Shown one piece after another: positions 36,001 to 48,000 of a DNA stretch of 64,000 nt. The position numbers and the translations under genes were made by a program. Under the pieces are notes generated by a model. That model had not been told where the DNA came from. It ran no database searches and saw only the letters and a program-made list of their open reading frames with translations. Every line of letters starts with the position of its first letter. Positions within the stretch are counted from its first letter, which is position 1. Origin of the DNA: Pictodentalium vernedei (lineage: Eukaryota > Mollusca > Scaphopoda > Dentaliida > Dentaliidae); contig CM062294.1 in the NCBI GenBank assembly GCA_031216915.1, positions 26,536,985 through 26,600,984 on the forward strand. Direction: 5' to 3'.

Positions 36001-39000
36001 CAAAAATAAAATAAGAAAACGCCCGCCCACCTGCCCGCATGTAATTTTACAAAAAATGGCCTGAGAAACAGAAGATCTACTTCGTGAGGCCTTATGGTAC
36101 CAAAATAAATTTGATAAGTGATATAAGGAGCTGTGGTGGCAAATTAGATAGAGGTGAAGGCTGCAAGCCAAGAGGTCCTCGGTTCGAATCCCACCTGCAG
36201 CAACCACGTTCTATCATTGGCAAGACACTTCACCCTCATTGCCCATGTTGGGTCACAGTGCCATTGTGTACTGATTCGAACTACACTACTGCGCAAGCGA
36301 CTGTTACATGAATATCCAAGGTCCGAGGTGAGACAAAAGTATTAAACCACCCGAGATTATGTGGACAATGAAAGCAGTAATTAAATTGGACAAGACATTT
36401 GGAGTGAAAGGGATTGACTCCAGAGAGCATAATCACGGCATTAATTGTGAAATAGATTAGTCCAAATAAACTACTGCATGTTGATGTCACAGAATGTCAG
36501 AATGATAACCAGTCATCAATAATTTTCTGAATCAAATTTATGTACGTTTGTGTCGGAATGTTGCAATTTGTCAAATTTCAAAAAAAAATATTCTAACTGA
36601 TTAAAAACGTAAATATTTTATGACTGTTGGTAATGGTAAGGCCAACGTCATTTTGTTGAGTTGAGATTGTTGAGTTACACATGTATTTTGACCACAAAAT
36701 TGTGAGAGTCATGTAAAATATGACAATAAGTACATCCTTTTCGCTCAGGTGCCCTAGAAATTAATTACTGCTGTAATCTGTTTGACCGAGAATCACGGCG
36801 ATTTTAATATCGTGTCGGACATTGACTCGAGAAACAATCACCAATATTAGTCGTCGATTTCTCTTAGATCTTGAGTGAAGATATCGTGGACCTGGGATAT
36901 TCATGTAATGGTCACTTGCACAGTGGTGTACATGTTGATGATGCACTTGTCTTCAACCAATGTTAACCCTGCTTGTGTGGAGTTAGTATGTTGGGGAGCT
37001 GACAGTTGCTCACCATTGCTTAGTGGTTACCCCTGGGTACTCCAGCTTCCTCCACCCACAAAACTGTCGCGGTCATGATTAGCCATTGTGCAGAAATATG
37101 TGATGGTAAAAACCAATAAATACATAATATAAATATTATCATACTTTTTTTCATACTTTTATCATTCATCTCTCAGCTTCCAGAACAGTATAGGTTTATG
37201 AATCAAATGACACAGAAGAAAAAGCACAAAAACAAGAAACACAAAAAAGAACCAGGAAAAGAAGGGGCTTTGCATGAATCTCAGGGTATGTTTATTTTTA
37301 TTATTACCAATAATCATCTGGTGGTACACTACAGTTAATATGGACTTGTAGTAATCCACGTATGCGCAGTGATGTGCACACATGCAATTACCCATTAACT
37401 CTTTTGGCGTGACAGGCGACTAAAGTCGACAGACGGAAGACTGCAGAAAGATACTGCAGTAGTCATTTTAGTCAACTGTGTGTGTCCATTTCCAAGCGCT
37501 TTTAACCTTTTACCCAACGCAGACGATAGCAAAATTTATTATTTTAAATATCATTTTTTCAAAAAATTTCAACAAAACCATATCATGTGACCCATTGTTG
37601 GAACGAGCTCTACGAGCTCGTTCCAACGATTGGTCACGTGATATGGTTTTGTTGAAATTTTTTTAAAAATAATATTTTTTTCAACTGCTGAAGTTGCATA
37701 TTACGTGGGGGGATGCAGCCGATTCATTGGGTAAAGGGTTGAACAAACATACATATTCCTATGTTTCATGTATCATTTATGTCCTATGCGTGAACAACGA
37801 TATCGTCCCTTGAAAGTATAAAGGTGCCATTTAAATATATACAGAAACTCATTTGAAAACTGTCAGTGAGATCATTAGAACATCTTTTAAAATAATAATG
37901 CTTTAGTCTAACAACTTATACTTTTTGTAAAATTCCTAATAAATTTGAGGCGCTAAGTATTCTGTTTCCCAGATTATTCCGCGCCAAAAGAGTTCATAAA
38001 AATAAAAAATCACAATCGGCAAAATTTTAATTAACCCTTTACCTAACGAATCGACAGCATCCGCCCGCATAATATTCAAATTGAGCAGTTGAAAAAATTA
38101 AATATTTTTATACTGTACCAATGACCCAGACTTAGCTGGTGCTAACTCTAACAAAACCAGGGCCAAACACAAATTTTGCCCCCCAATCCCCAAAATTTGC
38201 ATCCAAAACAAAAAGAAATCATGTCCTAAAGGACCTCCATACTACGCCTCTACTGCGCATGCGCAGTGACGCAGACGTCCCGAAATTGGCGCCAATTATC
38301 ATTTCTCTGTTTGGCCCTTCATCAGTCAACATCTCACTGATCTTTGTGCTTGTAAATCTCAGTTTAAAGGATGCCAGACACGTAATTCTTGGAGAAAATG
38401 TGATTCTAAGGAGGATAGAAGGAGGAGAGGAAAAAGAAGTGACAAAAATAATCAGGGCTGTACTTAAAATTTTTTGATGAAATTATGTTAAGTTGCCTAT
38501 TTTCGAGGCATGGGCCTCTTGTTGTCATTCTTGCTATTTGTTGCACTGCTTATTCAGTGTTTCCTCTCCCCTAGCCTTCTAAAGTCCCCTCTTGCAATTC
38601 TCCCATGCTTTTGGCATATTTTTGAGAAATTTCATTTCTAAAATTTCCTGGGAGAGTTGCTTGGTTACAGAATGTTTTCTGTTATTTTCCCCATAGTTAC
38701 GTTTTCACCCATGGGTGTATAACGTTTGTGTTCTGCATCTTCCATCTGATGTTCTACAGATTCTCCCCTGGGAGTCTCTGTTTTGCATCAGATAGAGTGT
38801 AATTGATGACTGATTCCGGGCCAGTTTTTTCAGTGCCTGGAGTCATGTTTTCTGGTGTTTTTACACTGTTTGTTTTCATTGGCAACAGCCTTTTTTGAGG
38901 GGGGCTGTTTGCCTTTGCTGTAGTTTATCTCACTATAAGATACATTTATATTATCCGAAAGTGTCTCATTAATTATTTAATATAAATTTAAAATTTTTGA

Positions 39001-42000
39001 CCACACTTTGCCATCGGATCCATCGGGGCTCAACGTTACTTTTCAGCAACTTGGGCTTCGCTGAAAAAATATTTTTTCAAAATTATTTTGTTTTGCAATT
39101 GTTTTTTCATTTATTAATGGATCATGTTATTATGTATCTTTTTGTCAGGGGTTTTTGCGAGTAACTAGGACTTATTGTTGTTCTTTCACAATGAAGGGAC
39201 ATTGTTCAAATTGTAATAGGAAGAAATCTTCCTCTGACTTTCATGATCATTGTATTAATTGTAGTCAGTGTTCTCGCATTAATCCCTGTCCTATATGTGA
39301 ACATTGGGATGAGAAACATTGGAAACGTGTGTCACGATATGTTGTTTCTGGAGAAAGAGCGATTCCGGCTCTTTCTCCGCAAGGTCACTCTACTCTCTCA
39401 GTTTCTATTTCAGAGGAACCAGAACAGGGTGATGTTTCCATGTTATCTTCTTCAAGTGTGCGTCCGTCGTCACAAATGAATTCAGAGCTAGCGGCAAAAG
39501 TGCTCATGGAGATTAGACAAATGTCGTCCGCTAGCTCGCCCGGTGTAGCGTCCATTCACTGAATGGTTCGGCAGCCGGGTTCGTCCGATGCGGTCCAAGA
39601 GGAAATTTTGGGTGATGCGAGCACTATAAACATAATAGATGCACACCCAGTGACGGCGGATAGTAAGCGAGAACGGAGGAAGCCTTTGAGTCCGGTTCCT
39701 AGCTCGTCCAGGTCCAGCCGGGCCACGAGCGAGAGAGGCCCCTCTCTCGTACAACAACATCTGGGACCAGATGTTGTGGTACAAAATGTGTCTTTAGCGG
39801 AGCATACGTCTGTCGCTCGGGACGCTCCGTTGTATAAGCAGTCCGCAGAGACTGTTAAGGCTTCCTCTTCTCGTCAGCGCACACGACCGCACCTTGGCTG
39901 CGTGACCGCCGATATATTACCAGCTTCGCCGATCAAGGATTCTTCGGCGACCAGGTCACACCATCCGGCAGCCAGGGATTCGAGACCGATGGACTCCGGA
40001 CGTTCGCATAGGAAAAGTATGCGGGAGCCATCTGATGCGGAGCTGCCCTCGGCGAAGCAGCGAAAGACTGCGCCTCCGCAGGTCTCGACGCCGGACATTC
40101 TTGTGCAGATAGCACAGCTTATCGCAGCATCCCAGCAACCGATAGAAACGGTGTCGGATCGAGAATTATCCGACGGCGCTGGGTCGGTATGCTCCGCCGA
40201 AGCATCGGGGGCGGACGACCGGGAACATCATGAGGTCCGACCGGATGGTGAAAGGGATACGGATGACTTGGAGCTATCCCTTTCAGAACAACATAAAGCT
40301 GCCGTGGACTTCATCCGGCACTTTCTCCCTCAAGTTGTTCCGTCGGGCCAGACTGCTGCGCTTCCGGACAAGAGAATTATAGCGTCATTGGACTCTGAAT
40401 TTTTTGAGCGGTTCAGGGACATCGCTCCCGAGTTTCCGTCGCAGTCCAATAATGTTGCAAGAACATTTGAATTATTGAACGACGCTATATTTAAACTTGC
40501 TTCCAGGACGGGGAAAGCAGGTTTCTTGTCCGCTAATACTCTCAACCTGCCTTTCATTAATGCAAGGAATAAATTCGATACGGCAGGACAGGGTATACCG
40601 AGAGTTCCTCTGCGTATGGACGACGAGGCGGAAGACTTAGAGCTATCATTACCGTCGTCAGCTTCTATTCCAACCGCGGTGTTGGAAACAGCTATTGCGT
40701 CTAACAGAGCCAATTTAGATGCCTTATCTTACGCAGATCACCTTACTAAGGCGTTATCACTGCGCCTTCAGGGGAAAGAGTTTCAGGATATACAATCCTC
40801 TTTAAGACTTCTTTCAAGGGCAGTAGCTTATTCCACGTGTAACTCCGCCCTTTCAGTGGCAAATCTGGAGTTGGTTAGACGTGACGCAGCCCTAGCTACA
40901 TCCACACTAGTGGATTCTAAGGTGAAGAACTCTCTTAGAGTCGCTTCGGTCTCAGGAGAACTTCTCTTTGACGGCAAGCTTTCCGCTATTTATGATAAAA
41001 TTACAAAGAAAGCTAAGGATTCTCTGTTGTTCAAATCTGCTCCTAAGAAGTCGGATACAGCAGACACGAATAAGGCAGGCACTTCTGGGTCTAATGCGCC
41101 CAAGAGAGGTTCCTATAGAGGTTCCGGTGCGTCCTCTTGGTCTTATTCGAGAGACCGTCAGGATAGCGACTCTCGTTCGGGACGTCCTTCAGGCCGGGAC
41201 AATCGGCCGGACGCCCCGAGGTCGACGGGGCGAGGTGCGGGTCGTGGAAGACGTGGTTTCTCCTACCACAGGCCTCGCAGGTCCAGGAGGTGATGGCTTA
41301 AACCTCTATCGTGTTCCGGTTGGCGGAAGGTTGTCGAGCTTTTCACAAGAATGGGCGTCGATTACGGACGACCCTTGGGTGAGAGGAGTGACTTCGGAAG
41401 GTCTAAAGATATCCTTCAAACGAAAGCATCCATTAACTCGAAGTCCAAAGTGGACTCATCTTCCGTCAAATCCGCAGAAAAGAGACGCTCTGTTATCAGA
41501 GGTGCAGTCTCTTTTAATGAAGAACGCGGTAGAGGTCGTAGAAAACCAGGAATCTCCGGGATTCTACAGCCATCTGTTTCTGGTTCCGAAACCAGACGGC
41601 TCGTTCCGTCCAGTCATAGATTTGAGCTGGATAAACAAGCTGATCGTCGCTCCGAAGTTTTATATGGAGACGATTCGATCGGTCAGAGCGAGTATTCGGG
41701 TGAACGATTATGCAACGAGCATAGATCTCAAAGATGCGTACTTTCACGTCATGGTACATCCGACATTCCGAAAGTATCTACGCTTCGCAGTCCTAGGAGT
41801 GGTATATCAATTCCGGGCGATGTGCTTCGGATTGAATCTAGCACCCTGGGCTTTCACTCGGGTAATGAACTCGGTAATGATCTACTTCCGAGCTCATTCG
41901 TCTGCGGTAACGTCGGCCTACCTGGACGACATTCTTCAGAGGTACGGCAACGAGTTAATGCTTCAGAACGATGTTCAGAATCTTCTTCTATTGCTCCGAC

Positions 42001-45000
42001 GTCTCGGTTTTATAGTAAACGAGGAGAAGTCGGATCTGGTGCCGTCCAAGTCATTCACTCATCTGGGAATGAGCTTCGAGATGCACAACAATCTCGTTCG
42101 TCTGCCGTTAACCAGAGCGAAATTAGTCAGTTGTTACGCTCGCTATTGTCTGCACGCAGACAAAGTCACGGCGAGAGAATTTATGAGACTGATAGGTCTG
42201 TGCGGAGCCGCCGCGATCTCATTCCGATGGGGCGGTTATGCACACGTCCTCTTCAAATTTTCCTGACTCAGAATTGGAGTGTGAAAATTCATTCGCTCGA
42301 TGTGGACGTTCTCTTGTCAGATCAAGTGAAACAAGAGATTCAGACTTGGGCAAACATTCAGTGGTTAACTCAAGGAGTTCCACTGCAGTTGCCGGATCCG
42401 AGTTTTACCGTTATGACGGATGCCAGTCAAACAGGTTGGGGTGCATCATTAATCCCAACGGATTCGAGATGCCAGGGTCTTTGGGATCCGCAATTCCTGT
42501 GCAAGCACATAAACATCAAGGAAATGATGTCAATTTGGCTTGCGTTACGTCACTGGATGGACCTTATTCACGATGCTCATGTCCAAATCCTATCCGACAA
42601 TACGACAGTAGTGGCGTATATACGGAATCAGGGAGGCACTCATTCAGTTCCGTTGTTCAATCTAACGGAAAGAATCCTTCTGTTTGCGTTAGAACATCAC
42701 GTTCTTCTTTCGGTCCGTCACATACCGGGTCGTCTGAATGTGCTAGCAGACTCCCTTTTCACGAAAGGGTCCCTTGTTGCCGTCGGAGTGGACTCTCAAC
42801 AAACAAGTATTCAATCAGATTTGCTACCAATGGGAACGGCCAATGATAGACTTATTTGCGACACATCTCAACAATCAGTTGCAGATGTATGTGTCTCCGT
42901 GTCCGGATCCAAGAGCATTTGCAGTAGACGCTCTGTCGATTCCTTGGGACGGAATGATAGGATATGCATATCCTCCAGCGCCGTTAATTCAACAAGTATT
43001 GCTAAAAATAAAACAATCTCAATGCAAGATTCTGTTGGTAGCATCTCTGTCACCACAGAGACCGTGGATAAATCTACTCAGGTGTCTGTTGTGGGACCTA
43101 CCGCGGAAGCTTCCTCCACGGGAGGATCTTCTTTCGCAGGGGAAATCGCGCCAACTCCATCACAACCCGCAAGGTCTCAACCTTCACGTTTTTCCGTTGT
43201 GCGGTCCTTCTTGCATGGCAAGCACTTTACAGGACGAGCAGTGGACGCAATTTCTAACTGTAGGAGGACCTCCTCTTCGCTAAACTATGCGGCTAAGTGG
43301 AAGGTTTTTCGTCGTTGGTGTAGGGATCATTCTGTAGATATATTCGATCCCTCTATACCAGACATTGCAAACTTTCTAGTATACTTGTTTGACGAAATCA
43401 AACTGCAGCCTGTTACTATAAAGGGTTATAGATCTATGTTATCTGATACCTATGCACATCATGATAGTTTACAAATTGGATCTAATGTCTCTTTATCGAA
43501 GTTGGTTAGAAACTTTTCGATAAATAGACCCAGAACTCTTAGATTAATTCCTAAGTGGAATTTAGCTTGGGTTCTTCTTAAATTGAAGGAAAAGCCATTT
43601 GAACCTCTTGGGACAGTAGATTTCAAATTCTTATCTTATAAGACAGCTTTTCTCTTAGCTTTCTCTTCTGCTAGAAGAGTCAGTGAGCTTCATGCACTAT
43701 CGGTGGATGATTCTCATTATCGTAGTGTTGGGAATACTATCACCTTCACTACTAATGTGGGTTTTTTAGCTAAGAATCAGGCTCCTAATAAATATCTGGA
43801 ACCTATTGTTATTAAGGCTCTTCCGTCTTCAGACGGGCGTAGGCCTTTACTCTGTCCTGTTAGAGCATTACGTATCTATAAACAGAGATCTCAGTTTATC
43901 AGAAAGGGACGGAAACGTTTCTTTCTGTCTTTGATGCCTAATAGAAGGGATATTTCAGTCCATTCTATTGCTAGATGGATTCAGTTAACTATCCGTACTG
44001 CTTATGAAGATTTATCTTCTTCTCAGCAGTCTGTGCTTAAGATTTCTGCTCATGAAGTAAGAGCTCTTTCTACTTCCTGGGCTTATGCTAATAGTGTTGC
44101 TATTACAGATTTAATGAAGGCTGCTTATTGGTCTCAGCCATCCACATTTACGAATTTTTATCTCAGAAATATTGAGTCCATTTCTGGAGACCTGCATTGT
44201 TTAGGTCCATTATCTGTTGCTCAGAATGTCGTCCACTAAACAGTTGCAACTATAGTTATGCAGGCTTTCTGTTCCGGCAGTGACTCCGTCCGGCTGCCCT
44301 CTTCGCTGTGGGCTATTTGACCCAGGGCAAGGGGAAGGGGGGGGGGGGGGCGGGTGTTCCCTTAGGTCACCTGCTTTATAGTGAAAAGCAAGGGAATGCC
44401 TCCTCCAAGTCAGTATTTCTGAGTCGCTTCCGGGATGGTTTTAAAGTGTAATATTAATGTTTAAAATTCATTCATGTCTTATTTTTAAAGTGTAGCTCGG
44501 TGTGAAGCATTTGTATATGTCAAGTGTCAAACGGGCTTTAATATACAATACTCGGACACTTTTAAATGACTATAAAGAGTCTCAATTCTCTGGACTACTT
44601 TATTTATTGGCTTGCTTTAAAAATAATTAGTATAAGGGTTATACTGGATGTTAATAGAGAACATGAATGTTATTGTGCTCAATTATTAAGGGTAGTGTAT
44701 CTTTCTAATTTAAGATTAAATAAGAAAGATACATGTAAAGCCTAATACTCCTTTTCTCCTTAAGGGGTTACCTCTTTACTATATAGTTGAGCTTATTGGA
44801 TTTTCCTCTATGTCCTAGGCCCTCCAGCCTGTTTACTATTCAGCTAAGTCTGGGTCATTGGTACAGTATAAAAATGTTAAAAAATTTATAGTAATTTATA
44901 TATTTTTTATACTTACCAATGACCCAGACGGGGATGGCCCTCCCTGGAGTTGGGAACTCTTGCCTCCCCGCTGAGTACATAGCGCTGACCAGGCACTGCC

Positions 45001-48000
45001 AGTAAGAATGATAATTGGCGCCAATTTCGGGACGTCTGCGTCACTGCGCATGCACAGTAGAGGCGTAGTATAGAGGTCCTTTAGGACATGATTTCTTTTT
45101 GTTTTGGATGCAAATTTTGGGGATTGGGGGGCAAAATTTGTGTTTGGCCCTGGTTTTGTTAGAGTTAGCACCAGCTAAGTCTGGGTCATTGGTAAGTATA
45201 AAAAATATATAAATTACTATAAATTTTTTAACTTTTTCAAAATATTTCATCAAAACTATATCATTGAGCTCGTTCCAATGAGGGGTCACATGATATGGTT
45301 TTGTTGAATTTTTTTTAAACATTTAAAAAAAATTTATTTAAAATAACTTTTGATATCGTCTGCGTTGGGTAAAGGGTTAATGAAACACCGGTACAATCCG
45401 GTGCTTCATCAATTATATATTTGATGATTATTCCTATAATTAGTGTTTGGAATCTAATATTATTGCATCTGTGGAAATATTGCTTACCCATGGAAAGTGA
45501 CCGGTTCATGGTAGCCGGACTGAACATTTACCGTGTAGTAGACAAGCCAGAAAATAAGCATTCTGTCATTTGCATACTGAAGTCCACAAGGGTTGAATTG
45601 GCTGATGCTATCCCACACAGTGGACCAATTTATCCTCTTTCTGTTTAGGTTTGAGTCCTTGTTTCAGATTGAGGTTCACAGAGGGTAAATTTTGTGATGC
45701 TACCCTGCTGTGCCGGGTAGCATCACCAAATTCACCCTCTGGGGACCTCATTTTGCAGATGAAAGTCTCTGTATTTCCTGGCTTGGTAGTAGTAGAATTT
45801 TTATTTTACCACCAAGATTGAAACCCTGCAAGTGCCTTTGCCACAGGTGAAACAAAACACCAGACTTGTTAAGTTTCACGATTTTGGTGGGAGGCTCCCG
45901 ATTTTTTTATGCCATCTCCCGACCTCATGATCAGGGGACAAATTCTCACCAATTTGAGCCTACATGCTTTGTTTTGCAAACTTGAGTCTCAAATTTTCAG
46001 TTTCACTCTCTACTCTAAATAATCTGAGTGGAATGAGGAAGATAGAAAAAGGATTTCAAACAAATTGCCTTAGATTTGCCTGGACTGAAGGTAATTCAGA
46101 TGTGTGAAAGAATAACTAAAAAAACTGAGAAAAAGGATAATTCTGTTAAAAACGAACCTCAACACTTAAAGTTAGGAGGGATATTGCTGAAAACATTGGA
46201 GTGAGTAACCAACAAAAGTGATTGGAATATCACGACTTACTTCAATAAAAGTAAACAAAATCACAAGAAATATGATTTGTGTTGTGTTTCTTCTATTTCA
46301 CTGGCATTTGAAGTGAGAATTATGAAGAAACCGGTGGATGTCCAATTTACCAAAATAAACACAACATTTGCATATTACCCCACAAAACCATGGCAAGAGC
46401 TTACTCCTCCTCAAAAAATAAGGAAATGTTGACTTTTGTTAAAATGTAGCTTTTCTTGTAAATTTTTGCACCTTGACAAAGCCCCAAATCGTACAGAACA
46501 AGGCAAATCCTTCCCCCCCCCCTCCCCATGCATAGGTGGAGCCATGGTGTGTGATCTGAGGGAGGCATGCTAGCGAATAGTAGTTTGGGAGGAATCTCAA
46601 AATTGAGGGTGCTGTACTTTTATTAAGGAAGGGAAATAAGAAAGAAGTATTTTCAAATTTGGGGGAGGGAGCAGCCAATTAGTGGAATGGGTGTGGCGGG
46701 CATAGGGTGCTGGGCCCCTAGAAACACCATGGCTCCTCCACTGAATCCACTGACTTGATTTTCAGTGTTTGACAGGTCTATAGACAAATTTTTGTCCAGT
46801 GTATATTTCCGTGTCACTGTGGTCTATTAACTGAAACTGCTCATCTTTCAGTTTTTTCACTCATTTTTCTAACTTGAATTTATGGTGTATTTATAGAGGG
46901 GTGGGAGTGTTGGGTTGGGTTGGGGGATAGTTCTAAATTTATTTTATGCAACATTTTTCCAGCCTAATTTTTATTTTTATGTGTACCCATACTATGTATG
47001 GTACACATAATGCCATCATCTGGGGTGGCCATCCGTCGTTCGTCCATCCTTTGTCCGTCCGTCTGTCCGTCCGGCATCCCTATCCATTTCTTTGTCATTC
47101 CATTACTTGAAAAATATTGCTTGGATTGTCAAGTTACTTTATATTTGTGTTCAGGTCACTGATGTGCCGAGCGGTATAGTTTTTGGTGTAAATCTGATAA
47201 TTTGATCCTGAGATATTAACCCTTTATCCTTCAAATTGAAAATTCCTTCAATCCCTTTGGCATTCAATAACTTGAAAAATATTGCTTGGATTGTCAAGTT
47301 ACTTTATATTTGTGTTCAGGTTACTGATGTGCCGAGCTGTATAGTTTTTGGTGTAAATCTGATAATTTGATCCTGAGATATTAACCCTATATCCTTCAAA
47401 TTGAAAATTCTTCCAATCCCTTTGGCATTTGATAACTTGAAAAATATTTATGTGTACCCATACTATGTATGGTACACATAATGCCGTCATCCGGGGTGGC
47501 CATCCGTTGTTCGTCCATCCTTTGTCCATCCATCTGTCCGTCTGCCCATCTGTCTGTCTGTCTGTCCATCCGGCGTCCGTATCCATTTCTTTGTCATTCG
47601 ATAACTTGAAAAATATTGCTTGGATTGTCAAGTTACTTTACATTTGTGTTCAGGTTACTGATGTGCCGAGCTGTATAGTTTTTGGTGTAAATCTGATAAT
47701 TTGATCCTGAGATATTAACCCTTTATCCTTCAAATTGAAAATTCCTCCAATGCCTTTGGCATTCGATAACTTGAAAAATATTGCTTGGATTGTCTAGTTA
47801 CTTTATATTTGTGTTCAGGTTACTAATTTGCCGAGCTGTATAGTTTTTGGTGTAAATCTGATGATTTGATCCCGAGATATTAACCCTTTATCCTTCAAAT
47901 TGAAAATTCCTCCAATCCCTTTGGCATTCGATAACTTGAAAAATATTGCTTGGATTGTCAAGTTACTTTATATTTGTGTTCAGGTTACTGATGTGCCAAG

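Larger units (their letters stand above)
38104..45232 (+). mobile_element. DIRS-like retrotransposon, near-complete (copy A)
   Basis: 7129 bp. Inverted terminal repeats (38117-38304 / 45007-45192), internal complementary region (44841-44929), Gag-like ORF1, RT, RNase H, methyltransferase-like domain and tyrosine recombinase, in the DIRS order. Ends are defined by the host MITE and by exact match of the internal region to both termini. No LTRs, integrase or target duplication, as expected for DIRS. Three lesions: a nonsense codon in ORF1 (39560), a one-base deletion near 42218 and a one-base insertion near 42757. Otherwise the frames are long and open, so it is young. It lies in the sense direction in a MED19 intron. 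Confidence 0.95.
38035..45376 (+). mobile_element. piggyBac-like MITE interrupted by DIRS A
   Basis: Left part 38035-38103 (CCCTTTACCTAACGAATC...GCAGTTGAAAAAA) and right part 45233-45376 (TTTTTCAAAATATTTCATC ... GCGTTGGGTAAAGGG) make one MITE of about 213 bp in reverse orientation to 37506-37738. TTAA is present at 38031-38034 and 45377-45380. It fixes both ends of DIRS A independently. Confidence 0.85.

Noticed and set aside
36130-36200. Functional tRNA gene
   Set aside because: Good A and B boxes but no complete cloverleaf, and it continues directly into a SINE body and tail.
43270-44239. Phage integrase or bacterial recombinase from contamination
   Set aside because: The R-HxxR-Y recombinase lies in a full DIRS element with RT, RNase H and inverted terminal repeats, inserted in a MITE within a MED19 intron.
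41351-44239. A single 962-residue protein as its natural form
   Set aside because: Its middle is RNase H only because of two single-base indels in this copy. The original frame there is different, as copies B and C show.
38104-45232. LTR retrotransposon or retrovirus-like element
   Set aside because: No LTRs, protease, integrase or envelope. Inverted repeats, internal complementary region and tyrosine recombinase define DIRS.
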